A program made the translations under genes and the position numbers. From positions 3,100,001 to 3,164,000 of the forward strand of contig NZ_CP136995.1 of the NCBI RefSeq assembly GCF_033110285.1: DNA of 64,000 bases, written 5' to 3'. Of this stretch, positions 19,114 to 29,103 are shown piece by piece. The notes beneath the pieces are model-generated. The model worked only from the letters and a program-made list of their open reading frames with translations. It ran no database searches and had not been told where the DNA came from. Source of the DNA: Ottowia sp. SB7-C50 (GTDB lineage: Bacteria; Pseudomonadota; Gammaproteobacteria; Burkholderiales; Burkholderiaceae_C). Every line of letters begins with the position of its first letter. The first letter of the stretch is position 1.

Positions 19114-21660
19114 ATGAAATCCGACCGCCGCGTCTTCCTCAAATCGCAGGCCATGACGGCCGCCGCCGCTGCCGCCGGCATCCCCATCGTGGCCGAGGCG
19201 CAAAAGGCCGCGCCTGCCGCGCCAGCGGCCGGCGTGCGCTGGGACAAGGCGCCCTGCCGCTTCTGCGGCACCGGCTGCTCCGTGATGGTGGGCGTGCAAG
19301 AAGGCAAAGTGGTCGCCACGCAAGGCGACCCGGAGGCGCCGGTCAACCGCGGCCTGAACTGCATCAAGGGCTACTTCCTGTCCAAGATCATGTACGGCAA
19401 GGACCGGCTGACCACGCCGCTGTTGCGCAAGAAAAACGGCCAGTACGACAAGAACGGCGAGTTCACGCCCATCAGTTGGAATGAAGCCTTCGACATCATG
19501 GCGCTGAAGTGGAAAGAGGCGCTGAAAACCGCCGGCCCCGCGGGCGTGGGCATGTTTGGCTCCGGCCAGTGGACGATCTGGGAAGGCTACGCCGCCAGCA
19601 AGTTGTGGAAGGCGGGCTTTCGCAGCAACAACATCGACCCCAATGCGCGCCACTGCATGGCATCGGCCGTGACGGGCTTCATGCGCACCTTCGGCATCGA
19701 CGAGCCGATGGGCTGCTACGACGACATTGAGCAGGCCGACGCCTTCGTGCTGTGGGGCAGCAACATGGCCGAGATGCACCCCATCCTGTGGAGCCGCATC
19801 ACGGATCGCCGCCTGTCGCAGCCGACGTGCAAGGTGGCGGTGCTCTCGACTTTCGAGCACCGCAGCTTCGACCTGGCAGACATGCCCATGATCTTCACGC
19901 CGCAGACCGACCTGGCGATCATGAACTACATCGCCCACTACATCATCAGCAACAAGAAATACAACGCTGATTTCGTCAAGAAGCACGTCAACTTCAAGGC
20001 CGGCGAAACCGACATCGGCTACGGCCTGCGCCCCAACCACGCGCTGGAAAAAGACGCCAAGGCCAACGGCTACCCCGGCGCCGACGGCAAGCCCAAGACC
20101 AACCCCAACGACGCCAAGCCGATCACGTTTGACGAATACGCCAAGTTCGTCAGCGACTACACGCTGGACAAGGTGAGCAAGCTCTCCGGCGTGCCGGCCA
20201 AGCAACTGGAAGACCTGGCCAAGCTGTATGCCGACCCGAAGGTCAAGGTCGTCAGCTTCTGGACCATGGGCTTCAACCAGCACACGCGCGGCACCTGGGC
20301 CAACAACATGATCTACAACATCCATCTGTTGATGGGCAAGATCAGCCAGCCCGGCAATGGCCCCTTCAGCCTGACGGGCCAGCCCAGCGCCTGCGGCACA
20401 GCGCGCGAGGTGGGCACCTTTGCCCACCGCCTGCCGGCCGACATGGTGGTGACCAACCCCGAGCACCGCAAGCACACCGAGGAAATCTGGCAACTGCCCG
20501 ACGGAACCCTGCCCGACAAGATCGGCCTGCACGCCGTGGCGCAAAGCCGCGCGCTGAAAGACGGCAAGCTGCTGTGCTACTGGACCAGCACCACCAACAA
20601 CATGCAGGCCGGCCCCAACATCAACGACGAGATCTACCCCGGCTGGCGCAACCCCAAGACCTTCGTGGTGGTGAGCGACCCGTACCCCACCGTGAGCGCC
20701 ATGGCCGCCGACCTGGTGCTGCCCACGGCGATGTGGGTCGAGAAGGAAGGCGCCTACGGCAACGCCGAGCGCCGCACGCAGTTCTGGCGCCAGCAAGTCA
20801 GCGCGCCCGGCCAGGCCAAGAGCGACCTGTGGCAGTACATCGAGTTCTCCAAGCGCTTCAAGATGGAAGAAGTCTGGCCCGCCGAACTGCTGGCCAAAAA
20901 GCCCGAGTACAAGGGCAAGACGCTGTTCGACGTGCTCTACAAGAACGGCAAGGTCAACAAGTTCCCCATGGCCGACGTGGGCAAGGTGAACGGCAAGTAC
21001 GTGCCGAACTACCTGAACGACGAGTCGAAGGAACTGGGCTACTACCTGCAGAAGGGCCTGTTCGAGGAATACGCCGAATTCGGCCGCGGCCACGGGCACG
21101 ACCTGGCGAGCTTCGACACTTACCACGAAGCACGCGGCCTGCGCTGGCCGGTGGTCGACGGCAAGGAAACGCTGTGGCGCTTCCGCGAAGGCTACGACCC
21201 GTATGTGAAGAAGGGCGAAGACATCAAGTTCTACGGCCACAAGGACGGCAAGGCGGTGATCTTTGCCCTGCCTTACCAGCCCGCCGCCGAATCGCCTGAC
21301 AAGGAGTTCGACCTGTGGCTGTGCACCGGCCGCGTGCTGGAGCACTGGCACACCGGCAGCATGACGCGCCGCGTGGCCGAACTGCACCGCGCCGTGCCCG
21401 AGGCGGTGTGCTTCATGCACCCCGACGACGCGGCGGCGCGCAAGCTGCAGCGCGGCATGCAGGTCAAGATCCAGTCGCGGCGCGGAGAAATCCTGGCGGC
21501 GGTGGAAACCCGCGGCCGCAACAAGGTGCCGCGCGGGCTGATCTTCGTGCCCTTCTTCGACGAGAGCCGGCTGATCAACAAGCTGACGCTGGATGCGACG
21601 TGCCCGATCTCGAAAGAGACGGATTTCAAGAAGTGCGCGGCGCGGGTGGTGAAGGCTTGA
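19114..21660 (+). CDS. napA: Periplasmic nitrate reductase catalytic subunit
   Basis: 848 aa molybdenum bis-MGD enzyme reducing nitrate to nitrite in the periplasm. Tat signal [11 protein letters not shown]; [4Fe-4S] ligands in [13 protein letters not shown] and CIKGYFLSK (residues about 46-95); the Mo-ligand Cys in [10 protein letters not shown] (about 183). The C-terminal cofactor-binding region includes [16 protein letters not shown]. All key residues are present. ATG 19114 is chosen because it starts the Tat motif directly. It receives electrons from NapB and NapC encoded downstream. Confidence 0.98.
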   Translation: MKSDRRVFLKSQAMTAAAAAAGIPIVAEAQKAAPAAPAAGVRWDKAPCRFCGTGCSVMVGVQEGKVVATQGDPEAPVNRGLNCIKGYFLSKIMYGKDRLTTPLLRKKNGQYDKNGEFTPISWNEAFDIMALKWKEALKTAGPAGVGMFGSGQWTIWEGYAASKLWKAGFRSNNIDPNARHCMASAVTGFMRTFGIDEPMGCYDDIEQADAFVLWGSNMAEMHPILWSRITDRRLSQPTCKVAVLSTFEHRSFDLADMPMIFTPQTDLAIMNYIAHYIISNKKYNADFVKKHVNFKAGETDIGYGLRPNHALEKDAKANGYPGADGKPKTNPNDAKPITFDEYAKFVSDYTLDKVSKLSGVPAKQLEDLAKLYADPKVKVVSFWTMGFNQHTRGTWANNMIYNIHLLMGKISQPGNGPFSLTGQPSACGTAREVGTFAHRLPADMVVTNPEHRKHTEEIWQLPDGTLPDKIGLHAVAQSRALKDGKLLCYWTSTTNNMQAGPNINDEIYPGWRNPKTFVVVSDPYPTVSAMAADLVLPTAMWVEKEGAYGNAERRTQFWRQQVSAPGQAKSDLWQYIEFSKRFKMEEVWPAELLAKKPEYKGKTLFDVLYKNGKVNKFPMADVGKVNGKYVPNYLNDESKELGYYLQKGLFEEYAEFGRGHGHDLASFDTYHEARGLRWPVVDGKETLWRFREGYDPYVKKGEDIKFYGHKDGKAVIFALPYQPAAESPDKEFDLWLCTGRVLEHWHTGSMTRRVAELHRAVPEAVCFMHPDDAAARKLQRGMQVKIQSRRGEILAAVETRGRNKVPRGLIFVPFFDESRLINKLTLDATCPISKETDFKKCAARVVKA

Positions 21661-21667
21661 TGCGCTG

Positions 21668-21784
21668 CTAAACAGCCGGCCGCGAAGGACGCAAAAGTTA
21701 CGCGAAGGACGCGAAAGAATTCAAAAAAATTTGGTTTTCCTTTTGCGTCCTTCGCGAATCCTTCGCGCCCTTCGCGTCCGGTAT
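21668..21784. repeat. Long inverted repeat built on 'gcgaaggacgc' words (type C), inside nap operon
   Basis: Near-twin of 16853-16973. Left arm 'gcgaaggacgcaaaag' and 'gcgaaggacgcgaaag', right arm 'ccttttgcgtccttcgcg' plus 'cgcccttcgcgtccgg'. It can fold into a hairpin of roughly 50 bp per arm between napA and napG, so it could attenuate or stabilise the nap mRNA segmentally. Confidence 0.72.
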
Positions 21785-21802
21785 TTCTTCTGATCCACGC
21801 CC

Positions 21803-22669
21803 ATGCAAATCAACCGCCGCAACCTCCTGCAAGGCGCCGCCAGCGCCGGCACGGCTGCGCTGGTGGCGGGCGGGGCGGCGGTGTTGTCCAAGCCCGCGCT
21901 GGCGCGCCCCGCGCAGGCGATCCGGCCGCCGGGCGCGTTGGCCGAGCGCGAGTTCCTGGCCGCCTGCGTGCGCTGCGGCCTGTGCGTGCGCGACTGCCCG
22001 CCGCAGAACCTGAAGCTCAGCACCTGGGGCAGCGGACTAGCGGCGGATGTCGCGATTGGCACGCCGTACTTCGAAGCGCGCCAGATCCCGTGCGAGATGT
22101 GCGACCACATCCCCTGCGTCAAGGCCTGCCCCACCGGCGCGCTGGACCATGCGCTGACCGACATCAGCAAGGCGAAGATGGGCACGGCCGTGCTGATCGA
22201 CCAGGAGAACTGCCTCAACTTTTTAGGCCTGCGCTGCGACGTGTGCTACCGCGTCTGCCCCGTGATCGACAAGGCCATCACGCTGGAGAAGATGAGCAAC
22301 CCACGCAGCGACCGCCACGCCATGCTGCTGCCCACGGTGCACGCCGAGCACTGCACCGGCTGCGGCAAGTGCGAGAAAAGCTGCGTGCTGGAAGAAGCGG
22401 CCATCAAGGTCGTGCCGACGAAAATCGCGCGCGGCGAACTGGGCCACCACTACCGCAAGAATGTGGTGCAGCGCAGCGATGTGGGCCACGTGGGGGAGAC
22501 GCGGGCGGGTGAGAAGGTCGAGGCCACACCCGGCCTGCCGAAGTTCGGCCAGCCGACGCAGCGGCTGCCGGACGTGCCGCATGAAGGCGACCTGAACCCG
22601 CTGCGCTCCGGCGCCGCGCCGTACAACCCGGCGCCGATTCTGGGCAGCAAACCGGGGGCTGCGCCATGA
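21803..22669 (+). CDS. napG: Quinol dehydrogenase ferredoxin subunit NapG
   Basis: 288 aa periplasmic ferredoxin-like protein exported by Tat ([14 protein letters not shown]). Four [4Fe-4S] motifs in order: [35 protein letters not shown] and [11 protein letters not shown]. With NapH it passes electrons from the quinol pool toward NapC/NapB. The C-terminal 60 residues are variable. Its stop overlaps the napH start by ATGA (22666-22669). Confidence 0.95.
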   Translation: MQINRRNLLQGAASAGTAALVAGGAAVLSKPALARPAQAIRPPGALAEREFLAACVRCGLCVRDCPPQNLKLSTWGSGLAADVAIGTPYFEARQIPCEMCDHIPCVKACPTGALDHALTDISKAKMGTAVLIDQENCLNFLGLRCDVCYRVCPVIDKAITLEKMSNPRSDRHAMLLPTVHAEHCTGCGKCEKSCVLEEAAIKVVPTKIARGELGHHYRKNVVQRSDVGHVGETRAGEKVEATPGLPKFGQPTQRLPDVPHEGDLNPLRSGAAPYNPAPILGSKPGAAP

Positions 22670-23592
22670 GCACAATCGCCCCAATTTCAACCTCAAACAA
22701 GCCTCTTGCGCCCGTCCAGAAAGCGCAAGCAGCTATCAAAAACAAAGCACCCAGCGCCGAAGCCATCCGCGACAAGGGCTGGTGGAAGGCGCATCAGTGG
22801 CTGATCCTGCGGCGCGCGTCGCAGCTGTCCATCCTGACCCTGTTCCTGCTCGGCCCGCTGGCGGGCGTGTGGATCGTCAAGGGCAATCTCTCATCCAGCC
22901 TGACGCTGAACACGCTGCCGTTGACCGACCCGTTCCTGCTGGCGCAGGTCATGGCCGCGCGCCACTGGCCCGAAACCGCCGCGCTGCTGGGCGCCGCCAT
23001 CGTGATCGTGTTCTACGCCCTCATCGGCGGCCGCGTGTTCTGCTCATGGGTGTGTCCCGTCAACATGGTGACCGATGGCGCGTCGTGGCTGCGCCGCCGC
23101 TTCAACATCACCACCGGCCGCGCCCCAAAGCGCGAGTTGCGCTTCTGGATTCTGGGCGCCGTGCTGGTGATGAGCGCCGCCACCGGCATGGTGGTGTGGG
23201 AGACCGTGAACCCCGTCAGCCTGATGCACCGCGCCCTCATTTTTGGCGGCGTGGTCGCCTGGGGCGGCGTGGCGGCGGTGTTCCTGTTTGATCTGCTCAT
23301 CGCCCCGCGCGGATGGTGCGGCCATGTGTGTCCGATGGGCGCGGCCTACCACCTGATCGGCAGCAAGAGCCTGCTGCGCGTCAGCGCCCAGCACTCATCC
23401 AAGTGCAACGACTGCGCAGACTGCTACGCCGTCTGCCCCGAGCCGCACATCATCCCTGTCCCGCTCAAGGGCAAGGCCGGCGCGCTGCCCGTGATTGCCA
23501 CCGCCGACTGCACCAATTGCGGCCGCTGCATCGACGTGTGCAGCAAGGACGTGTTTGTTTTTACCCACCGATTCGACACCCGGAGAGACTGA
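22666..23592 (+). CDS. napH: Quinol dehydrogenase membrane subunit NapH
   Basis: 308 aa inner-membrane protein with four or five helices (for example [18 protein letters not shown] and [15 protein letters not shown]). Cys-Pro motifs [14 protein letters not shown] and [14 protein letters not shown] are family hallmarks, followed by two cytoplasmic [4Fe-4S] clusters ([23 protein letters not shown]). The first about 30 residues ([20 protein letters not shown]) are encoded by an in-frame ATAGC repeat copy at 22696-22746 and are probably dispensable. Confidence 0.94.
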   Translation: MSTIAPISTSNKPLAPVQKAQAAIKNKAPSAEAIRDKGWWKAHQWLILRRASQLSILTLFLLGPLAGVWIVKGNLSSSLTLNTLPLTDPFLLAQVMAARHWPETAALLGAAIVIVFYALIGGRVFCSWVCPVNMVTDGASWLRRRFNITTGRAPKRELRFWILGAVLVMSAATGMVVWETVNPVSLMHRALIFGGVVAWGGVAAVFLFDLLIAPRGWCGHVCPMGAAYHLIGSKSLLRVSAQHSSKCNDCADCYAVCPEPHIIPVPLKGKAGALPVIATADCTNCGRCIDVCSKDVFVFTHRFDTRRD

Positions 23593-24077
23593 TGACCAAG
23601 CTCATCGCCCTGTTCAAGACCCTGCTTGTCGCGGCCGCGCTGGCCGCTGGCGGTGCCCAGGCCCAGACCGCACCTTCGGCCGCCGCCAACGCCGCACCCA
23701 GCGGGCCGGTGAAGATGGACAGCCTGCGCAGCGGCGTGCCGATTCAGGACAGCATCGCCATCACCCCTGCGCGGCAAGAGCGCGACTCGCGCCCCATCGA
23801 CCGCGACTTCGTGCAGCAGCCGCCGCTGATCCCGCACACCATTGCCGGTTACCAGATCACCAAGAACTTCAACAAGTGCATGGATTGCCACGCCTTCAAC
23901 CGCGCCAAGGCCGCCGGCGCCACGCGCGTGAGCGTGACGCACTTCCGCACCCGCGAGGGCCAAGAGCTGGACAACATCAGCCCGCGCCGCTACTTCTGCA
24001 CCGCCTGCCACGTGCCGCAGACCGACGCCAAGCCGCTGGTGGACAATACCTTCACGCGCGCCCGCGGCTTGCGCTAA
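23592..24077 (+). CDS. napB: Periplasmic nitrate reductase dihaem cytochrome c subunit
   Basis: 161 aa. Sec signal peptide (LLVAAALAAGGAQAQ). Two haem-binding motifs: CMDCH (about residue 98) and CTACH (about 138), with distal His ligands upstream (VTHFRT region). It donates electrons to NapA. The start overlaps the napH stop by one base. The Ccm system required for its haem attachment is encoded 5-12 kb downstream in this window. Confidence 0.95.
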   Translation: MTKLIALFKTLLVAAALAAGGAQAQTAPSAAANAAPSGPVKMDSLRSGVPIQDSIAITPARQERDSRPIDRDFVQQPPLIPHTIAGYQITKNFNKCMDCHAFNRAKAAGATRVSVTHFRTREGQELDNISPRRYFCTACHVPQTDAKPLVDNTFTRARGLR

Positions 24078-24087
24078 GTCATCAAGA

Positions 24088-24140
24088 GAAATAGCCTGTA
24101 GCGCACGTCAGACAAGCGCGAGCAGCTATTAAAAACAGAG
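24088..24140. repeat. ATAGC palindromic repeat (type A) between napB and napC
   Basis: 'gaaatagcctgtagcgc' then 'gacaagcgcgagcagctatt', arms related to other copies (aatagc/gctatt and gcgc centres). It occupies most of the 87 bp napB-napC gap. Confidence 0.65.
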
Positions 24141-24164
24141 TAAACCGCTTGCAGGAAAGCCGCC

Positions 24165-24840
24165 ATGGACGATCAGACCCCCCTCGCCCGCACCCGTTGA
24201 TCCCGCGCCACGCCGCGGCTTGTTCGGCCGCCTGCTGGCCATGGTGCGCACACGCCGCTTCGCCATCCTGTCGTCGGCCTTTGTTGCCGGCATCCTGTTC
24301 TGGGGCGCGTTCAACACCGCCATGGAATGGACCAACCGCGAGGAGTTCTGCATCTCCTGCCACGAGATGCGCGACAACGTGTTCACGGAATACCGCAACA
24401 CCATCCACTACCAGAACCGCACCGGCGTGCGCGCCACCTGCCCGGATTGCCACGTGCCCAAGGAGTGGACGCACAAGATCATCCGCAAGATTCAGGCCAG
24501 CAACGAGGTGTGGCACCACCTGCTGGGCAGCATCGACACGCCCGAGAAGTACAACGCCAAGCGCGCGCAACTGGCCGCCAACGAATGGGCGCGCATGAAG
24601 CGCACCGACAGCCGCGAATGCCGCAACTGCCACCACTTCGACTTCATGGACTACACCGAGCAAAACCGCCGCGGCGCCGCCACGCACCAGGCCGCGTTTG
24701 CCGCCGGCCAGACCTGCATCGACTGCCACAAGGGCATCGCCCACACGCTGCCGCCGATCGAGCAGCACATCGGCGCGCCCAAACCCAACCCGGCCGATCT
24801 GGGCAAGCCCGAGATCACGGAGCCGTTGCCGGCAAATTGA
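24165..24840 (+). CDS. napC: NapC/NirT-type tetrahaem quinol dehydrogenase; frame broken at a C6 run
   Basis: Membrane-anchored cytochrome transferring electrons from quinol to NapAB. One N-terminal helix ([20 protein letters not shown]) and four haem motifs: CISCH, CPDCH, CRNCH, CIDCH. As read, ATG 24165 meets a stop after eleven codons. Dropping one base from the C6 run 24178-24183 gives [20 protein letters not shown] joined in frame to the helix, about 224 aa, stop at 24840. Without correction only a TTG at 24220 could serve. Confidence 0.93.
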
Positions 24841-24853
24841 AGTAGTCTGGCGA

Positions 24854-25760
24854 TCAGCCCGCTGCGTTCGCCTTCAGGCGCAGCGCGTCCAGCACCAGGC
24901 TGAACGCCGGCGAGGGCTGCCGCCGGCTTGGGTAGTACAGGTGGCAGCCGTCGAACGGCGGGCACCAGTCTTCCAGCACCTGCACCAGCGCGCCGCTGTC
25001 CAGGTGGGCGCGCACCTCATCCTCGGGCAACAACACCAGGCCCAGCCCCGCCAGCGCTGCGTCGATCTGCGGCGGCACGGTGTTGAAGATCAACGGGCCA
25101 TCGACCCGCACGTTCACCGCCTTGCCGCGCTTGGCAAAGTCCCACACATACAAGCCGCCCGAGCTGACCATGCGCTGGTTGATGCAGCGGTGCGCCGCCA
25201 GGTCGTGCGGCGTTTTCGGCCGGGGATGGCGCGCGAAGTAGTCGGGCGATCCGGCCACGACCATCGACATCGGGGGGGCCGATGGACATGGCGATCATGT
25301 CTTTGTCTATCGTGCTGCCTAGCCGCACGCCGGCGTCGAAGCGGTCGGCCACGATGTCGCGAAAGCCGTAGTTCACGTCGAACTCGAACGTGATTTCCGG
25401 GTACTCGCGCACCAGCGGCATCAGCCTGGGCATCAGGATGGTCTGCAGCACGCCGTCGCCGCAGGTGATGCGCACCGTGCCCGCAGGCTTGTCGCGCAGC
25501 GCCGTCAGCGCGTTCAGTTCGGCCTCGATCTCGTCGAAGCGGTGGCCGATGGCGCGCGCCAGCCGCTCGCCCGCCGCCGTGGGCGCCACGCTGCGCGTGG
25601 TGCGCGTCAGCAGGCGAATTTGCAGGCGCTCTTCCAGCCCGCGCACGGCCTGGCTGAGGGCCGATTGCGTCACGCCCAGCGTGGCCGCGGCGCGCGTGAA
25701 GCTGCCTTCGCGCGCCACGGTGACGAAGGCCAGCAGGTCGTTCAGGTTGCGTCGCGCCAT
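24854..25760 (-). CDS. LysR-family transcriptional regulator; frame broken at a G7 run
   Basis: N-terminal winged HTH (LNDLLAFVTVAREGSFTRAA, SQAVRGLEERLQIRLLTRTT) and a LysR substrate-binding domain. The frame breaks in the effector domain at the G7 run 25272-25278. With six G it reads DMIAMSIGPPMSMVVAGSPD and continues to RLKANAAG at 24854, about 301 aa, a normal LysR length. It is divergent from an alpha/beta hydrolase gene (143 bp gap), the classical arrangement for a LysR regulator and its target. Confidence 0.88.
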
Positions 25761-25903
25761 GCGGCGGATTATGAAGTCTGGCTAATAGGCTAGATAAGCA
25801 TTCATCACCTAGTCAAAGACTCGGCCGATACCCAGAATTAGCGCCATCGCTGCAGGCGGCCCACCCCGCCAACGCGGCAAAACGCTGACAAGGAGCACCC
25901 CAC

Positions 25904-26995
25904 ATGAACCCCAACCTGTCCCGCCGCCGTGCGCTGCAAGCCGCCCTGTCCGTGGGCGGCGCGAGCCTGGCCGCCCTGCCGTCCGCCGCCGTTGCGCAAT
26001 CCGCCGCCCGATCCACGCTCACCACCGCCCCCGCCATGACGCTCACCGAAAAATGGGACAAGCTTTTCCCGAAAAGCCCGAAAGTCGATCACCAGAAGGT
26101 CACGTTCAGCAACCGCTACGGCATCACGCTGGCAGGCGATCTGTACCTGCCCAAGGCGCGCACAGCCGCGCGCGGGCCCGCCATCGTCGTGGGTGGGCCG
26201 TTCGGCGCGGTCAAGGAGCAGGTCTCGGGTCTGTACGCGCAAACACTGGCCGAGCGCGGCTTCGCCACGCTGGCGTTCGACGGTTCGTACACCGGCGAGA
26301 GTGGTGGCCAGCCGCGCAACATCGCCTCGCCCGACATCAACACCGAGGACTTCAGCGCCGCCGTCGACTTCATCGGCCTGCTGCCGCAGGTGGACCGCGA
26401 GCGCATCGGCATGATCGGCGTCTGCGGCTGGGGCGGCATGGCGCTGAATGCGGCTGCCGTAGACAAGCGCATCAAGGCCGTGGTCAGCAGCACCATGTAC
26501 GACCTCTCGCGCGTCGCGGCGCGGGGCTACAACGACCGCATGACGCTGGCCGAGCGCACAAAGGCGCTGGAGCAGCTCAGCCGCCAGCGCTGGGCCGACG
26601 CGGAAAAGGGCGCACCCGCCTACCAGCCGCCCTACAACGTGCTGAAGGGTGGCGAGGCGCAGTTCCTGGTCGACTACCACGACTACTACATGACGCCACG
26701 CGGCTACCACCCGCGCGCCGTCAACTCGGGCAACGCGTGGACGCAGACCAACCCGATGTCGTTCATGAACGCGCCGCAGTTGACCTACATCGCCGAGATC
26801 TCGCCGCGCCCGGTGCTCATCATCCACGGCGAAAAAGCCCACTCGCGCTACATGAGCGAAACCGCCTACGCGGCGGCGGCCGAGCCGAAAGAGCTGCTCA
26901 TCATCCCCGGCGCGAGCCACGTTGATCTGTACGACAACCTGCAGAAGATTCCGTTCGACCGGATAAACGCCTTCTTCAAGCAGCATCTGGTCTGA
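25904..26995 (+). CDS. Exported alpha/beta hydrolase, YcjY/dienelactone-hydrolase-like
   Basis: 363 aa. Twin-arginine-like signal SRRRALQAALSVGGASLAAL with an AVAQS cleavage region. Alpha/beta core from about residue 65. The nucleophile-elbow region reads MIGVCGWGGMALNAAA: a Cys two residues after Gly and Trp where many hydrolases carry Ser, so Cys is the probable nucleophile as in dienelactone hydrolases. The acid/His region is PVLIIHGEKAHSRYMSE and IPGASHVDLYD. Likely controlled by the divergent LysR gene. Substrate unknown. Confidence 0.8.
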   Translation: MNPNLSRRRALQAALSVGGASLAALPSAAVAQSAARSTLTTAPAMTLTEKWDKLFPKSPKVDHQKVTFSNRYGITLAGDLYLPKARTAARGPAIVVGGPFGAVKEQVSGLYAQTLAERGFATLAFDGSYTGESGGQPRNIASPDINTEDFSAAVDFIGLLPQVDRERIGMIGVCGWGGMALNAAAVDKRIKAVVSSTMYDLSRVAARGYNDRMTLAERTKALEQLSRQRWADAEKGAPAYQPPYNVLKGGEAQFLVDYHDYYMTPRGYHPRAVNSGNAWTQTNPMSFMNAPQLTYIAEISPRPVLIIHGEKAHSRYMSETAYAAAAEPKELLIIPGASHVDLYDNLQKIPFDRINAFFKQHLV

Positions 26996-27017
26996 GGCGC
27001 GGGCTGTCGAGTTCTCC

Positions 27018-27374
27018 ATGGATACCCTGCGTCTGAACATTGCCATTGACGACCAACCGTTCGCGGCCGCGCTGGCCGACAGCCCGGCCGCGCGCGCCTT
27101 TGCAGCGCAACTGCCGCTTTTCCTGACGTTGCAGGACTACGAGGGCACCGAGAAGATCGCCGCACTGGCCGACCGCCTGCCGGCTGAGCCCGGCGCCGCG
27201 CACACCGCGCGGCCGGGCGACATCACCTACTACGCGCCCTGGGGCAACCTGGCGCTGTTCTACGGCAATGGCCCCAGCGCGCCATCGGGCCTGGTGTATC
27301 TGGGCCGCTTCGACGGCGACGTGATCGCCGCGCTGCGGGGCGCCACGCGCCTTCGCATCGAACACGCGCAGTGA
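27018..27374 (+). CDS. Cyclophilin-like fold protein
   Basis: 118 aa. Matches the cyclophilin-like family by its central and C-terminal motifs: FLTLQDYEGTEKIAALADRL, GDITYYAPWGNLALFYG and GLVYLGRFDG. Prolyl isomerase residues of true cyclophilins are not evident. It starts 22 bp after the hydrolase stop, so co-transcription under the same LysR control is likely. Function unknown. Nothing supportable was seen in the 119 bp that follow. Confidence 0.75.
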   Translation: MDTLRLNIAIDDQPFAAALADSPAARAFAAQLPLFLTLQDYEGTEKIAALADRLPAEPGAAHTARPGDITYYAPWGNLALFYGNGPSAPSGLVYLGRFDGDVIAALRGATRLRIEHAQ

Positions 27375-27493
27375 CGGAGCCGGATCGAAGACGCCATCTG
27401 CGCTGCCATGGACAAGTTACTGGGGTGTCGACCTCAGCGCTCACCGGCGAAAAGCGGCCGACCGCCTGTCCAACTACCCGCAAGATGCGTCGG

Positions 27494-28030
27494 TCACGCA
27501 GCTTGACGCGGGCCGATCATCGCCGCCCCCACCGGGCACACCGCCACGCATTCGCCGCAGGCGGTGCAGGCGGCCAGGTCCAGCTGCATCTGGCTGATGC
27601 CGCCCGGTGCGGGCCTGAAGCGGATGGCGCGCGGGGCGCAGGCGTCGGCGCAGATGCGGCACTCCACCTTTTGCAGCGCCAGGCAATGCGGTGCGATGCG
27701 CACCTGCCAGCCGGGCCAGGCGGCGTGCGATGTGCCGGCCTGCGCTGCCTCGGCGGCCGGGCGGTTCAGTGCCTGTGGCTCGCACGCGGCTTCGCAGGCG
27801 CCGCAGAAGTCGCAGCCCTGCGCCGAAAAATCGACTTCCGGAAAGCCGCCATCGCCCACCTTCAGCACGTGGCGCGGGCAGCCTTCGACGCAGGCGTGGC
27901 AGCGCACACACTGTTCGGTAAAGCGCGCCTCGGCCACCGCCCAGGGCGGGCGTTGCACCACCGGCGCCTGCGGCGCCGCCGCGTCGGCCATGCGCCCGCG
28001 CAGGAAGGAGCGGCGGCGCGGGTCAACCAT
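27494..28030 (-). CDS. napF: Ferredoxin-type protein NapF, separated from the nap operon
   Basis: 178 aa, iron-sulfur protein thought to act in NapA cluster assembly in the cytoplasm. Cys motifs: CVRCHACVEGCP, CDFCGACEAACEP, CRICADACAPR and CTACGECVAVCP. RRRSFLRGRM at the start is family-typical. It lies 2.7 kb beyond napC on the opposite strand, with LysR, hydrolase and cyclophilin-like genes between. No clear FNR box was seen upstream (28031-28166). Confidence 0.88.
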   Translation of the reverse strand: MVDPRRRSFLRGRMADAAAPQAPVVQRPPWAVAEARFTEQCVRCHACVEGCPRHVLKVGDGGFPEVDFSAQGCDFCGACEAACEPQALNRPAAEAAQAGTSHAAWPGWQVRIAPHCLALQKVECRICADACAPRAIRFRPAPGGISQMQLDLAACTACGECVAVCPVGAAMIGPRQAA

Positions 28031-28166
28031 CGTGGCCCCCGGCCGTGGCGTTGACAGGGTTCATCGGGCGAAACCATCCGATGCCGGAAATCGGTGCGCC
28101 GTACACCCCGGCGTCACGATTTGGCGGCATGATGCGGGCCGCGAACCACTGCATGAGCACTTTCCC

Positions 28167-28964
28167 ATGACTTCTGTCACCGCAATCCATCGTGTCCACC
28201 GCCTGGGGCTGGCCGCCGCGCTGGCGCTGGTTGGCCTTTGCGCGACGCCCGCCTGGGCGCAGCGTGATGGCGCGCCCAGTCGCACGACGCAGGTGCAATT
28301 CAAGGCCGGCGCGACCGACGCCAGCTACCGCGGCACGCTGCGCGGGCTGCAGGCGCACAGCTACCGCTTTAGCGCCCGCAAGGGCCAGGTGCTGAACGCC
28401 ACGCTGAACAGCCCAAGTCCCGACCTGCAGACGGTGCTGTACGCCATCGGCAAGAACGGCGTCGCCGTCAACCCCGTCGACGACCCACTGTCGACCGATC
28501 ATCAGACGCTGCCGTACAGCGGCCGCTACGAGATTCGCGTGATGAAGACGCGCGATGGCGGCAGCGCGCCCTACACGCTGCACCTCTCCATCGCCCACGC
28601 CAGTGACGCACCGGCAGCGCCGACGGTCGCGGCGACGCCCGAACTGCGCCGCGCACCGTGGATCCACTACCGCTGCCAGGACGGCCAGCGCGTGAGCGTG
28701 CGCTACCACTACGGCGAAGCCACCGCCCGCGCGCAGGTGCGGGTCGATGACCGCATCACCACGCTGGGCTACGGCGCTGACAGCAACGCCGACATGACCG
28801 TGTTCGAGGGCGGGCGTCTGAAATGGATCATCGAGAACCTGCCACCCGCGCGCAAGCGCGACGCCCGCGGCGGCATGCTGACGCGCGCCGAGACGCAGGT
28901 GGTCAACGGCGAGAAGCTGGCGGTGGACAACATCCTGCGCAAGGACTGCAACCCGCTGCGCTGA
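28167..28964 (+). CDS. Putative periplasmic dual lysozyme inhibitor (PliG-like plus MliC-like)
   Basis: 265 aa. Signal peptide LGLAAALALVGLCATPAWAQ. The first domain (about residues 35-145) has the PliG/pre-peptidase-like pattern: ASYRGTLRGLQAHSYRFSAR, KGQVLNATLNSPSPDLQTVL, YEIRVMKTR. The second (about 160-262) resembles MliC: IHYRCQDGQRVSVRYHYG with paired Cys at YRC and DCNP, and a Gly/Asp-rich centre. Such proteins protect the cell wall from host or predator lysozymes. Domain calls are by eye and the dual architecture is inference. Transcribed divergently from napF. Confidence 0.6.
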   Translation: MTSVTAIHRVHRLGLAAALALVGLCATPAWAQRDGAPSRTTQVQFKAGATDASYRGTLRGLQAHSYRFSARKGQVLNATLNSPSPDLQTVLYAIGKNGVAVNPVDDPLSTDHQTLPYSGRYEIRVMKTRDGGSAPYTLHLSIAHASDAPAAPTVAATPELRRAPWIHYRCQDGQRVSVRYHYGEATARAQVRVDDRITTLGYGADSNADMTVFEGGRLKWIIENLPPARKRDARGGMLTRAETQVVNGEKLAVDNILRKDCNPLR

Positions 28965-28980
28965 GCGGCCGCCCCGTTCC

Positions 28981-29072
28981 GTCATTCCCGCGCAGGCGGG
29001 AATCGATGGGCGGTGCATTGCCTTGCGGCCGGCGGATGCGTGGATTCCCGCCCGCGTGGGAATGACAGCGAA
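28981..29072. repeat. Inverted repeat 'cattcccgcgcaggcgggaat' type
   Basis: Left arm 'cgtcattcccgcgcaggcgg' then 'gaatc'; right arm 'ggattcccgcccgcgtggga' then 'atgac'. Each arm is itself palindromic (ttcccgc / gcgggaa) and the two arms are mutually inverted over about 90 bp. It sits in the tail-to-tail gap between the lysozyme-inhibitor gene and ccmI, a common position for this widespread proteobacterial element. Confidence 0.75.
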
Positions 29073-29103
29073 AGCCGGAGCGGTCAAGCCAGGTGCCTTT
29101 CAA

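Noticed and set aside
18904..21420. 838-residue open frame antisense to napA
   Set aside because: Composition is that of a GC-rich codon-position shadow; no domain, no start signal, and napA is unmistakable on the other strand. The same holds for long antisense frames over ahcY (50446-51954), prfC (52006-53643) and the ABC permease (4386-5609).
25761..25903. A defined LysR operator in the divergent gap
   Set aside because: Several T-N11-A candidates exist in this A/T-rich stretch and none is clearly palindromic, so no site is called.
27375..27493. A small gene between the cyclophilin-like gene and napF
   Set aside because: No start with a ribosome site and no recognisable protein; only frames shadowing napF run through it.
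28045..28070. An FNR box or sigma-70 promoter before the lysozyme-inhibitor gene (ttgacagggttcat)
   Set aside because: The second half-site is too far from RTCAA and no acceptable -10 follows at 16-18 bp.
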